A stretch of DNA of 64,000 nucleotides, taken from positions 24,292,075 through 24,356,074 of the forward strand of contig NC_026658.2 of the NCBI RefSeq assembly GCF_000004075.3. The letters are read 5' to 3'. Position 1 is the stretch's first letter. Each line of letters begins with the position of its first letter. The notes under the pieces were generated by a model that searched no databases, was not told the origin of the DNA, and saw nothing but the letters and a program-made list of their open reading frames with translations. The translations under genes and the position numbers were made by a program. The DNA is from Cucumis sativus. Taxonomy: Eukaryota; Streptophyta; Magnoliopsida; Cucurbitales; Cucurbitaceae. Positions 1 through 11,461 of the stretch are shown here, piece after piece.

Positions 1-683
1 AGTTTGAACATCATTTTGAAATGTATTTAGTGTAGTTGAGGGACCAATCTTGAGTGCTCCCTCTGCATTCCCAAGTACGATATGTTGCATTACAACCCAT
101 TTTGTTGTCTTTGATTTATATTGCTTTAGAAAACTGTGTTCAACCTCATATTTCATTTTTTGTTTTATTCTTCATCAATGCAATGCAACTACCATAGATA
201 ATAAAAGAAAAGTAGACATTAAAAAAAAAAAAAAAGTCCATAAGAGATTGAATTAGTTATAACCCATAAACTATCTCATAGACTATAATAAACACACATT
301 ATAATAACTCACTCTACGACTCAAATGCCTCCTTAAGAGTTAAGACTATAATAACCCACTTCTTGTTCTAAAGCCATCTTTCGAATTGGTGCCTTATCGT
401 TCATAAAAGGTATTAGAAAAGGTGGGTGATTATGGTAATATATTTGTTTAGTCTTACTTTTATTTTTCTTTTCCAATTCATTAGGTAGCATTAACAACTC
501 TATTATTATTCAAATTTAAAGAATTTCCAATTGGAAAAGCAAGTTTTAAAAAAAATATAAAAGCGTGAAAGTTAGAATCAATAAACAGTGAATGAAAGTA
601 GAAAAAGAAGAAAATAATGATTTTGCACTTCAAGATGGGCATCATTAATTCCTTAGCCAATAAGAGTAAGAGTGTGGCAGACT
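1..683. other. Intergenic, no gene seen
   Basis: AT-rich spacer with short A-runs. I see no conserved coding frame; the only open frame near the start begins at a TTG and is low complexity. It ends at the poly-T stop of the tRNA gene. Confidence 0.6.
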
Positions 684-689
684 AAAAAA
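684..689 (-). terminator. Pol III terminator of tRNA-Arg
   Basis: A run of six T on the minus strand lies four bases beyond the tRNA 3' end, where RNA polymerase III normally stops. Confidence 0.75.
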
Positions 690-693
690 TAAA

Positions 694-766
694 CGCGCCA
701 GGTAGGGGTCGAACCTACGACTTTCTGCTTAGGAAACAGACGCTCTATCCACTGAGCTACAGGCGC
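694..766 (-). tRNA. tRNA-Arg (anticodon CCT)
   Basis: The minus strand folds into a complete cloverleaf of 73 nt. The acceptor stem starts GCGCCTG and ends CTGGCGC with discriminator G (one T-T mismatch). The D arm contains TAGCTCAGTGGATAGAGC. The anticodon stem TCTGT/GCAGA encloses the loop TTCCTAA, so the anticodon is CCT, which reads AGG. The T arm is GTAGG-TTCGACC-CCTAC. There is no intron and CCA is not encoded, as usual in plant nuclear genes. A CAA motif lies a few bases upstream of the 5' end in an AT-rich context, typical of plant tRNA transcription starts, and a T6 stop follows. It should be an active gene. Confidence 0.97.
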
Positions 767-1679
767 TTCTTGTTAATTAAAATGCATCTATTCATATATT
801 GTTTGAAATACATAACACCAGGTGTCCATTCCTCTATTTTGACGTCACACTACACGTGTCATACCCCTACTCGTCGCATAATATCCTTCGAATTTATTGT
901 TTTTTTAAAAAATGGATTTGAAACGATTTTAAATTGATTATTTTGTTTGAATATAGAAAAGATTTAAAACGTGGATATTTTAAATTTTGAATTTGAATTG
1001 CAAGGGAAAAAGAAAAAAAAAGTTTAAAAATGTTAAAATATATAGCAATAATAAGTAGAATGTTGTTGGAATATTAAATAAATAGATTAATTCCATGTCA
1101 TCATCCATCTGAGTCAATCCAATCCCACCGCTGGGTGCAGTGTCGACGGTGACTATTAATGGAAAACACAAGCGGCGCGTCTGTTTTATTCTGTTTCAAT
1201 TAATGAACAAATCACATAACCCCAAATTAAACACACTTCTTATTAATTATTAGTATCCACTTCTACCCAAATTAATAATAATAATCATAGTAATATAATT
1301 TTGTAAAACTCATTTTCATTTTATATTTTTAAATATAAATAATAATAATAATAATAAGTCAAATCCCTCACCATCTGTGTTGGATTCCTTAAGAATTTTA
1401 CACAAAATCACTTCCACAAATTCAAAAAGTTAAAATGTAATTAAAAAGAAATGAAGGGAGAGAGAGAGATGGACGTTGGTGTATGAGAAGGAGTAGGCTC
1501 CACTGACGCGTACCGGCCCCCCATTTTTCTCATCTCTAATTTTAGCTCTCCCTTTCCTTTCTCGACCCTTTCCTTTCTTCATAATCCTTTTTCTTTCTTT
1601 TTTTTTCCTTTTTCTCTTTAATTATTCATTTTTTTTATTTTTATTTTTATTTATTTATTTTCATTCTTTTCTATTTTTC
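767..1679. other. Spacer and WEB1-like promoter region
   Basis: Divergent spacer between the tRNA (-) and the WEB1-like gene (+). It is AT-rich with an (AAT)n tract near 1338-1356, then pyrimidine-rich from about 1530, which looks like the start of the WEB1 5' leader. No coding frame is supported. Confidence 0.5.
840..859. promoter_or_regulatory. Paired ACGT-core bZIP sites
   Basis: A palindromic TGACGTCA (840-847) is followed four bases later by ACACGTGT (852-859). Both are classical plant bZIP/bHLH ACGT-core sites. They lie about 0.7-0.8 kb upstream of the likely WEB1-like transcription start. Function is inferred from motif match only. Confidence 0.4.
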
Positions 1680-3196
1680 CTTTTCCCATTTTCCGGTGAT
1701 CATTATTTTTCATTTCCGCTTTCCTTTGACTTCTTCATCATCTTCACCATCTTCATCATCTTCTTCCTCCTCCTCCTTTGCTGCTTCTTCACGGTATGCT
1801 TCTTCTTTTAATTCTATGCACTTTCTTACCTTCATCATTAATTTGCTTCCTTTCTTTCTATTACTGTGACTCCATTCCACCTTTTACTGCCTTTTGATTT
1901 CTCTTCATTTTTTTTTATGTTTCCCATTTGATATCTTTGATGCGCTTTATCATTTGTATCTCCTCTTCTGTTCTGTAAGAGCTGTGTGATTTCGCCTTTT
2001 TAATTCCTTTTCCTATTTTTCTTTCCTTAATTGCTCTCATTTAATTCCACTATGTATGTTGTTGTTGAATTTTGCCTGTTTATGTTCTCTCATTTAATTA
2101 GACTGTGAGTTGTTTCGTGCTTCTTTATTTTGCTTTCCTTTCTGGAATCTGGCGGCTGTAGGCGGGATGGAGGGCGGATGCGCTTAATTACTATCTCTGT
2201 TTTTCTCGTTTTTGGAACCAGAGGAGGTTTTTTCGATGTGCGCACTAGGTGTTGACGTTAATTGTTTTCCAGGTTTGATCGGCTCTACGTTTAAATGTTA
2301 AGTCTTTATAGGATTGAAACTTAAGGTTTACAAACTTTTTGGAAAGCGTCTTGCGTCGCGTCCTTTTTGGGTACCAGAAAGTATTTACTTCGTCGGTGAA
2401 ACACATTGGTGTAGCAGAAATTCTTAGACGATTCTATGTTGATCTATTTAGAAAATTAGGTTATCTCATGGATCGATTAGAGGTGGCTGCTATTAAGCTC
2501 AAAATGGATAATTTTTTTAAGAAATAACCTTATATCTTTTCTTTTTTTAAAAAAATATGTGTGTGAGGGTGGTGGGGGATCCGAACCTCAAACTTCTTGT
2601 TTAAGAGTATACACGTTTTGTAGATTTAGCTATGCTCTCTTAGGGATTAATCTAAAATCTTTGGTGTATGCCAAGTCGCGTACCACTTCATAGTTGTAGA
2701 TATAGGTATTAAAGAATATACCATATTTATAACTGAGACTTGATTAACTATGCTTGGATCAAACTTTTTTAGCCTAATACAATTTTTCAGGAGCATTTGA
2801 GGAAAGCTGAATTGTTGATCAAATACAAGGAATTTAATATTCTAGTTTAAAACATTCCGTGGAGTAATATGAAAATGGTTCAAAACGAAATGATAAAACA
2901 TTGACTTAGCAGTGGATAAAAAGCTGAAAATGGTTATCACTTTGATTCTTTGACCCTTGATTAAATGTGTCAAATGTGTCATGATAATTTCTAATGGTTC
3001 GTGAATCTGGTTCTTCTTATTCACTGATTTGTCATTGGCATGATAACATTTTGCTTCTGACTGTAGTTTCCTAAAGTTGCTGTCTAGTTAATTTTGCAAA
3101 ACAGGATTTAAAATTAACGATTTTGGGTGCTTTGTGCTTTCTATGGTTTCAGCTCAGCTACAGCTCTCTGTTGGCAGTATTTGTTAACCCTGTTCG
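1680..3196 (+). other. WEB1-like 5' leader with large intron
   Basis: A CT-rich leader ends at 1793 in a good donor (ACG|GTATGC). A matching acceptor (TGGTTTCAG) ends at 3151, 45 bp before the ATG. This suggests a 5'UTR intron of about 1.36 kb, common in plant genes of this class. It is an inference from splice motifs; no transcript data were available. The intron holds a SINE-like fragment at 2560-2642. Confidence 0.5.
2560..2642 (-). repeat. tRNA-derived SINE-like fragment
   Basis: Read on the minus strand this resembles a degenerate tRNA-type pol III promoter. An A-box-like TAGCTAAATCT is followed about 40 bp later by a B-box-like GAGGTTCGGATCCC. It lies in the putative WEB1-like leader intron. 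The boundaries are approximate. Confidence 0.35.
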
Positions 3197-6100
3197 ATGG
3201 ATGATGTGAAATTAGCTAATCATACATCTTCTTCACATTCCTCATTAATCTCTCAAGAGGATAGTCATTCTCTTGATGAAAATCCAAACCACCTAGTTAA
3301 CAATGGAATTGTTGGTCCCAGCCAAGTTCTCCCAAATTCTGTTGCTAATGGGAAGTTGGAAGGTAAAATTGAATGCTCTCCAAGTCCAATTGATGGAACT
3401 GTGATATCTGAGAGTCCACATCAAATATCTGAAAATTCTGTAATGTCAGCCATAGAAGGTGGTCCTAGCCCGAGAGATGCAAATATGAGACAAGATGAGG
3501 GTATTGCATCCAATAATTCAGGTTTGAGTTCAACAGTTCCAGATGATAGACTAGAGGAACAAAATCCAACTACCTTGATGGAAGACCCCAGAACTCAGTC
3601 AGTTGAAGATATGTCTGAGAAACGTTCTCAAGAACAATCTACTGTCCATAGTGGTTCTGCTAATGATGTCATTATGCCATCTGTTATTTCTTCGGTTGAG
3701 GTTCTGCCTGAGAAATGTCCTCAAGAACAATCTACTGTCCATAGTGATTCTTCTAATGATGTCACTCTGCCATCTGTTATTTCTTCAGTTGAGGATATGC
3801 CTGAGAAACTTCCTCGGGAACAATCCCCAATCCATAGTGAATTTGCTGCTATCAACGAGGTCACTCCATCTGCTGTCTCTTCAGTTGAGGATATGCCCGA
3901 GAAACTTTCTCAGGAACAATTTCCAGTCCATAATGACTCTGCTACAGTCAATGATGACAATACGCCATCTGTTCTATCTTCTGAGGCAGTGGTTATACAG
4001 AATGAAGGTGCTGTACAATTAGATAGGCTCACAGAGGGGGAGAGAGTGTCGTGTGGAAAATCGGAATCTGTTGATTCTCCCATAGATGGGAAACAAAGTG
4101 ATATAAACAGAGGCCTTATTGATACAACTGCACCATTTGAATCAGTTAAAGAAGCCGTTTCAAAGTTCGGTGGGATTGTTGACTGGAAAGCTCATCGAAT
4201 CCAGACAGTTGAGGTATAACTTGCTAGACTATTATTGTGATCCTTTCACAGTTTAAATGTTGTGGCACCCCTTACATGATGCATTGGGGTGGGTTAGGTT
4301 TTCCTAATATTGTTGGATAAAATAACTGTCTTTTGTTGCTAGCCTATCATGAAAAGGGTATTAATTTAGTTGTCACGGCTGTGTACCTTCAGAGCAAAAG
4401 ACACAAAAAGTATTTCTCATTGGTTATTAGCTTATTGTATGTAGTATCTGATGAAGCTGTGCTCTTAGCTGGTAATAACAGCATACTTCGAAAATGCATA
4501 TCTGTGGCATGTTACTTCAGGGTTCATTTGTGATTACAGGATGGTTGTAATTGGGGGACAAGTTTAAATGTGAAGTGAAGCGGAGTTTGTCTCATTATTT
4601 CACAATTATGTTTCCAGATTCTTGTTGAAATTCTAATTCTTCAAAAATATTCTAATAGATACTGTTGTATGTGTAACGCATTCACCTTGATTGTGCGTGA
4701 TTGGGTATAGCCCCACTACGATTGTGCATGATTGGGTATAACTCCACTGCTTGTTGAATTTAAGTAATTGAATTCATTCAACCCCCCGATAGATTCAAAT
4801 GATTTTTCTAGTATAGCTAATAGTTATATCTTTTAAATGTTGCAGAGACGTAAGCTTGTGGAGCAAGAACTTGAGAAATTACAAGAGGAGATTCCTGAAT
4901 ACAGGAGACAGTCGGAAACTGCTGAAGATGAGAAAAAGAAAGTTCTAAAAGAACTGGATAGCACTAAGCGATTGATTGAAGAACTAAAGCTTAATCTAGA
5001 GAGGGCACAAACAGAAGAGCGTCAGGCAAGGCAAGATTCTGAGCTAGCGAAACTCAGGGTTGAAGAGATGGAGCAAGGGATTGCTGAAGAGGCTAGTGTA
5101 GCAGCCAAGGCGCAGCTTGAGGTTGCTAAAGCCAGGCATGTAGCTGCAGTTTCAGAGCTTCAATCTGTCAAAGAGGAGTTGGAATTACTTTGTAAAGAGT
5201 TTGCTTCTTTAGTCATAGACAGGAATGCAGCAATAGCTAAAGCTGAAGATGCTGTTGCTGCATCCAAGGAAGTTGAGAAAGCAGTAGAAGATCTAACCAT
5301 TGAGCTTATGGCTAACAAGGAGTCGTTAGAGTCTGCACATGCTTCTCATTTGGAGGCAGAGGAGCAAAGAATAGGTGCAGCTATGGCCAGAGAGCAAGAT
5401 TCTCTTAACTGGGAGAAAGAGTTGAAGCAGGCCGAAGACGAGCTTCAGAGTCTTAATCTGAAAATTATGTCAGCAAAGGATCTGAAATCAAAACTCGACA
5501 CTGCCTCAAATTTGCTAATAGACTTAAAAGCTGAATTAGCAGCTTATATGGAATCGAAACTGGAAGAGGAGCCTGATAATCAGGATGGTAACACAAAAGG
5601 CGAGGGAGAGGATCCGGAAAAGAAAACACACACAGATATACAAGCAGCTGTTGCTTCAGCAAAACAGGAACTTGAGGAAGTAAAACTCAATATCGAGAAA
5701 GCAAGTTCGGAAATAAACATCCTGAAGGTGGCCGCAACATCATTGAAAACAGAGCTTGAAAGAGAGAAGTCTGCTCTAGCTACCTTGAAGCAAAGAGAAG
5801 GAATGGCATCTATAGCAGTTGCATCTCTTGAGGCTGAAGTGGAAAGAACTAGGTCAGAAATAGCCTTAGTTCAAATGAAGGAAAAAGAGGCCAGGGAAAT
5901 GATGGTGGAGTTTCCTAAACAATTACAGCAAGCTGCACAAGAAGCTGACCAGGCCAAATCAGCGGCTCAGGTCGCTCAAGAGGAGCTACGCAAAACAAAA
6001 GAGGAAGCAGAGCAAGCAAAAGCTGGAGCAAGTACCATGGAGAGTAGATTGCTTGCTGCTCAGAAAGAGATTGAAGCTGCAAAGGCTTCAGAAAGATTGG

Positions 6101-6735
6101 CCTTGGCAGCAATCAAGGCATTACAAGAGAGCGAATCAGCACGAGATACCAATAACGCAGACTCTCCAGCAGGAGTTACACTCTCACTCGAGGAATACTA
6201 TGAGCTTAGCAAGTGTGCCCATGAGGCAGAAGAACAAGCCAACGTCAGAGTGGCAGCTGCACTGTCTCAAATTGAGGTAGCCAAGGAATCCGAGTCAAAA
6301 AGTGTTGAAAAACTGGAAGAAGTAACCCAAGAGATGGCTACCAGAAAGGAAGCACTAAAAACAGCCATGGAGAGGGCTGAGAAAGCCAAGGAAGGAAAGT
6401 TGGGGGTGGAACAAGAGTTACGAAAATGGAGAGCTGAGCATGAACAACGAAGGAAGGCTGGTGACACTAGCGTTGGATTAATGAACCCGATTGCCAGTCC
6501 AAGGGCGAGTTTCGAGGGAAAGAACGAACCGTCTAATTTAGTCAGCGTATCTGATGCCACAGTTACTGATCCCTCAATTTCAACTAGCCCAAAGGGAAAT
6601 ATGCAAAGAAGTTTTACTACATTGGATTCGTTCTCGGAAGCAAAGGCACCAAAGAAAAAGAAGAGGTCGTTTTTTCCTCGAATTCTCATGTTTCTGGCAA
6701 GAAAAAAGACTCAATCAAACAAGACATCGCAATGA
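3197..6735 (+). CDS. WEB1: WEB1-type coiled-coil protein (chloroplast photorelocation)
   Basis: Two coding exons, 3197-4213 and 4846-6735, encode 968 aa; donor GAG|GTATAA, acceptor TTGCAG, phase 0. The N-terminal ~305 residues are Ser/Glu-rich and disordered, with four tandem ~31-residue repeats at about 135-262. From [20 protein letters not shown] (about 314-333) onward the protein is almost entirely coiled coil (DUF827/WEB family), rich in Ala, Glu and Lys. A basic C-terminus containing [11 protein letters not shown] ends it. WEB1 (weak chloroplast movement under blue light 1) pairs with PMI2 and sustains blue-light chloroplast movement by acting on chloroplast actin filaments in the cytosol. 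The family assignment is strong; choosing WEB1 over a close paralogue is inference. The 4214-4845 intron is ordinary. Confidence 0.93.
3599..3979 (+). repeat. Four in-frame tandem repeats in WEB1-like N-terminus
   Basis: Four units of 31-33 codons start at 3599, 3692, 3785 and 3881. Each opens with SVE[DV][ML][PS]EK and continues with [QR]EQ then a Ser/Asn-rich stretch ending PS[VA][ILV]S. Units 1 and 2 are the most alike at DNA level. The arrangement is a recent coding minisatellite in a disordered region. Confidence 0.85.
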
Positions 6736-8200
6736 AATGGATTGGTTTTGGGAGTACAGATATCATAATTACACTGTCGATAGTTTTCAGCTCTGTTTTC
6801 AAGTTGGTTTTGTTGATGGAGATTATATTCAAATGGGTGAGTTTGGAAGAAATACGTGATTGTACATGATGGTGATGGTGATGGTTATTTTTATTTATAA
6901 TTTTTAAAATTTTTAAACATATTTGTATGATGAAGAAAAAAGGGTGTTCGTGCGTGCTATTAAAAAGAAATGTTGCCGTACACTGCCGATGGGATTGAAA
7001 AAGATGTAATAAGTTTGTACGTTTTGATTTTTGAATGATGAGGCTGTTCTCCTAACGTTCTCTCTCGTGTATCAATGAATGTATAGGCTTTTTAAAAAAG
7101 CTACGAGTTACTCCTGAGTTTACTCCAATTTAGTCCATCAACTTGAACTTTACACCCATTTCTCCTGTCAAACTCACTCCTATTAAATTTCTATCCATAA
7201 ATCACCTCAAATCAAATTAATTTATATAGGTAGCAATTTTATAAATAATAAATTAAGTACATTGTGATATTTTTATAAAATTACAAATACATTGTCACCT
7301 TTATAATTTATTAACGATAGGTTATTATTAATAAATTTTACTATATTTGTAATTTTTGCAACATGATTTATTATTAATAAATTTTACTATATTTATAAAT
7401 ATAGTTAAAAATATTGTTCTATATATTAATATTTTGAATCTAATTGCTATATTTGTAAGAAAAAATTATAAAGAAAATGTCAACAAGAGTGTTGGTAACA
7501 ATCAGTTTTAGTGTACAAATACGAGGACAAGAATTTAACACAATTGGTAATGAATGTATCAGTAACAACAAAATTTATAGCTCAAGTCTTCCATTTTCAA
7601 TTATTATTAGAAAAAGAGGAAATTGTTAGAAATAAAACATTTTACAAAGTATTTACACGTTTAATAAATTTTATTTTTTAGTAGTTTTATTTGAAATCTA
7701 AATATGATTTATCAATTTTTCTATTTTTAAAAAACACCTACAAAGAATATGGAAGTGTAAACGTTTTATTTATTAATTTAAACATCTTTAGATATTTTTT
7801 GTTCTTATTTATTAAGACTACACATTCATATCTTCCTAGAATTAGGGTTTTAATGATGCCCAAACTGTGAGTTTAATAAAAGTTTATAATACAAAATTAA
7901 AAATTTTAAAACTTAACGATCATATTTTCATTATTGAATGACCAAATGAACACAAATTTGAAATTTAGGTTGAGATACTTGCTTCCTTGATAACAATGGA
8001 TTAAAAATCTAAGACAAGTCCATCAAGGAACTTGAAATAGAATACAAATTACAAATACATTTAGGGAACTCATTAATAGATGTTCAAAACTACCTAAGGC
8101 ATCTATAAGGTTCTAAACATTACAATGCCACTTTAGAAAGGCATCCAACTCCATCAGATAATATCAATAGCATATTATATATGCTCTGAGGAACTGAATT
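6736..8200. other. Tail-to-tail spacer between WEB1-like and CYPRO4-like genes
   Basis: It holds the 3'UTR of the WEB1-like gene and very AT-rich spacer. No coding frame is supported. A dispersed AT-rich repeat lies at about 7225-7470, and the 3'UTR of the minus-strand gene occupies the right end. Confidence 0.5.
7225..7470. repeat. Dispersed AT-rich repeat fragment
   Basis: It contains two direct copies of a ~27-bp motif (starting near 7323 and 7370) and the phrase TTGAATCTAATTGCTATATT. A related phrase recurs near 22285 in another copy. Boundaries and class (MITE or LTR debris) are uncertain. Confidence 0.3.
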
Positions 8201-11162
8201 TCACCCTCTTAGCCTGCTGCTAGATATGCTGAATGAACTGACTTTCATGGGTGTTGCAATCACCAACGGAGCTTCCGGCGAATCGGTCACCGCAAATTTT
8301 TCATGCATAAAACGACTATCAACAATGGAGTCATCTTTGAGAACAATCTTGTAACAGTAACAGCTCTTCAAACCTTCTTGATGGCGGTAGCAGTCGTGCG
8401 TCCCATTTTTCACTTGTTGGAAGTTCCATATCACACTGAACTTGCCCACAGTTGCAACCAAATGGCGCTCCTGCTTCCCGTCTTCGGTGACCTATAATGA
8501 TGGAAATGTAAAATTTGTACAAAAAGATTATTTGAAAACTGCTAAAGGATAACTGCGAGAAACTTAGAGACGTGTTGAGACAATAATAAGACACGATTTA
8601 GTGACTCAAATGCCTAAATTGTCTTCAGCTTCAGTAATACTCAATCTAACACTCTCAACACAAACTTTGCAGGTTTCAACTCCACCAGATTAGTTAACTA
8701 ACTCGAGGCAAATGGCTAATGTATCTATGGCTATTAAAAACATGAATAGTTGGCAATGAGTTTAAATGACTTAATCTTCTATCCTTCAACGGAAGATTTA
8801 TTGTCTCGAAGAACGTGGTATATTATGAATGACAACATTACAAGAACGAAGAAGAAAAAAATGGAGAATCTAGTGATCTGGCATAACAAACAAGGGAAGA
8901 TTATAGACAAGAAAATGAATGGTAGAAAACAAGAAGCAGAGGAAACAGGTGAAACGCAATTGTATTTGCAGCTGACAATAAAAAAAACAAAGGATAAGGT
9001 TATGGACAAGAAAATGAAACATACCAAAAAAACAAACAAAGAAAACAGGTGAAACATGATTGTAATTGCAGTTTATAGCGGATAAAAAAAAAGCTAATAA
9101 TCAAATAAGACGAAACATGTATACCCAAGCAATAACAATACAGTGGCTCATTTACTCGTACCAACTGCCCACACTATATCCTCACTCAAAAGTACATGTC
9201 AGCCGAACATTAAACTAAAATTTGAATAAGCACTTCTCAAAATTTAAACATCAAAATTTGCAATCTGTTCATGTCTTCATGCTAGATCAAGAAACGATCA
9301 ATCTACTAACCCTGCGGCCCATTGATGTGAAATTTCAATGGCACAACAAGCGTTTGACAGTTGGGCAAAACATCCTCTAATAAAAAGACAAGCGAAGCAT
9401 AAAACTATATAAAGTCCAGTCAATTAAGAGTGAGCTAGAACAACGATAACTTCAAGATTAATCCTGATAAATGGAGAAAGACAAGAAACAAACATACCCA
9501 TGAAAATTGAGCATTTCGAAACTTATTATCTACTCCAGCTAAATGAGAATCCAGAGGAGTCAGTTTCAGCAATCTTGGAGCTGAAATCCTATTCCCCATT
9601 CGACCAGAAAATCCAGTCTTCATCTTCCCATCCTTATCAGTAAAGAGAGTGCAAATAAGAATCAGATAAGAATCTGTTGTCCCCAAAATCCATCTACCGT
9701 CATAGGTAACATCTACATGTGTAATAGGTGAACCAAGGCCTGGAAAAGCGGTTTTTGCTTGTCTCATTGAATTGATAGAATACAACCTAATTTTTCCATC
9801 AAGCGACCCAACAACAATAGAGCCATCGCCAGTGGTTGCAAAGCACTGGAAATTGGTGCCTCTAGAAAACTGATGCCCTTGTGCCCAATTCAAGACAGGA
9901 GTGCTAGAAGTAGCAAGATTTTGAACCATTCCTTTCCTATCTCGCATATCCCATCTACAAAGCCTGTTGTCATCCAAACCCAAAAATGTTGAGCCTGAAG
10001 GATCCAACTGAGCCCCTTTAGAATCATTTGTAATATCCCTCATTGAAATATCAACTCCATCTTTTCCGAACTTCCATTCAGTAACAATTTTCCCTGTTTC
10101 AATGTCAAGCTGATGAAGTCCAGAAGTATGGGGCTTCCCCTCGTTCATTGGACTCATCAAAAGCATATTGGTCTCAGCCTTCATAAGAAGGGCCTTCTTC
10201 GGGGTTGAGTATGCCAAACACGAACCGCCTCCACGAGGACCCCGATTTCCATGATCAATATTCACATACATACCCTTTCCCTGAATTCCATGAGAGAAGT
10301 TCTTGACGACCTGAATTCCTGAATCGCCAACCAAGAAACTGTTGTCTAATGCACCTAGAGCTAAACTCTTAATCCCACCATCGGCAGCTTCCTCAAACTC
10401 CTCCATTAAATCGTTTGCCCTGACAGGCGTAGCTGAATTGGGACTTTTTGAGAAATCTTCCTCAGCATCTTCCCACATTGAATCATCCGCCACTTCAGGG
10501 TTTGCCCAACCAATGAAATCCTTCCCATAAACCTTCAATCTATTCTCCTCCGTATCCTCATATCCATAGGTATTCTCAAATAAACACCCCTTAAATTTTT
10601 CCACAAAAATCTTATAATCTTCATCGCTGAAAAATTTCAACGCCCAGACACCCTGCGCAACAAAATCCACACGCCGCTGATCTCCGAATGTTTTCAATTG
10701 CACTTCTGACGACACTCTCACTCTAATTTTCGATCCAACCCTCAAAAACCACCAAGAGTCATCTTGCCCCTCCTCCTCCTCATCATCATCATCATCTTCT
10801 TCCTCTTCATCACCATTGTCACCCTTATCAATTCTGCAAGACTTCAAAAAAGAGTAAGTAGTGAGTTTTTCGGAGGTAATCCATTTCGCTTTAGGAGTAT
10901 TGCCATTAATATGGAGGTAAAGCTTCACTGCGTTCTTCAAAGTTGGTTTCTGAGACGATCCGTACTTGAGCTTAAGAGCCCTGAGTTTCGCCTCCACTTC
11001 ATCCACTGAAGATGGCGTCTTCGGACGTCGCTCTGAAGATCTTTGATGCTCTTCTTCAACATCCTCGTATTTCTCCTCATCTTCTACATTAGTTACCCCG
11101 TTCTCATCTTCACGATCGGAATCTGACAGTTCCAGACCCTCGCGACTTTGAGATGCTCCCAT
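8201..11162 (-). CDS. CYPRO4/DEM-like, VID27 family protein
   Basis: Two exons, 11162-9498 and 8491-8201, encode 651 aa; donor TGG|GTATGT, acceptor TTATAG, phase 0. I start at MGASQS rather than at upstream in-frame codons because MGxxxS at the N-terminus is an N-myristoylation signal conserved in CYPRO4/DEM proteins. Order: acidic Ser-rich N-terminus; a PH-like VID27 N-terminal region; a run of about 20 Glu/Asp near residues 118-136; then a WD40-like VID27 C-terminal domain from about residue 270, where Gly-Asp-Gly and LDGKIRLY-type blade motifs are visible. The tomato homologue DEM (defective embryo and meristems) is needed for meristem organisation; yeast Vid27 is poorly understood. The single intron is about 1.0 kb (8492-9497) and holds no gene. 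Family call strong, biochemical role unknown. Confidence 0.92.
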
Positions 11163-11410
11163 TATCAAAGCCTTCAAGTTTGGATTACCGGAAATAGAGA
11201 TCGAATCAAATGGAAAATGAAGCAGAATCGAAAGGACAAATGGAGACGTAGAAATGAGGAGGCGCCAATTTCGAAATTTGAAAATCTGGAGCGTTTCTGT
11301 CTGTTCTGTAGTGACACTTTTTAGGGTTCCTCTTTCACAATGACGCCGATAACCGGTTGCCTTTCTCTTTGTAACTGATTCGACTCTTATCTCATCTTAC
11401 CAACTTTATG

Positions 11411-11461
11411 TGGGCTTTCATTTATTTATTGGACTTTCTTTTGGGCTCTCATTTCGGCCCA
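11411..11461 (-). promoter_or_regulatory. Site II (TCP-type) cluster upstream of CYPRO4-like gene
   Basis: TGGGCT at 11411 and 11442 and GGCCCA at 11456-11461 lie 250-300 bp upstream of the ATG. Such TGGGCY elements are common in promoters of housekeeping plant genes. Motif evidence only. Confidence 0.4.

Noticed and set aside
3603-4022. 139-aa frame inside WEB1-like exon 1
   Set aside because: It is an alternate-frame shadow of the tandem coding repeats.
8750-9057. Open frames of 92-100 aa on both strands
   Set aside because: They lie inside the CYPRO4-like intron, are A/T-biased, and overlap each other.
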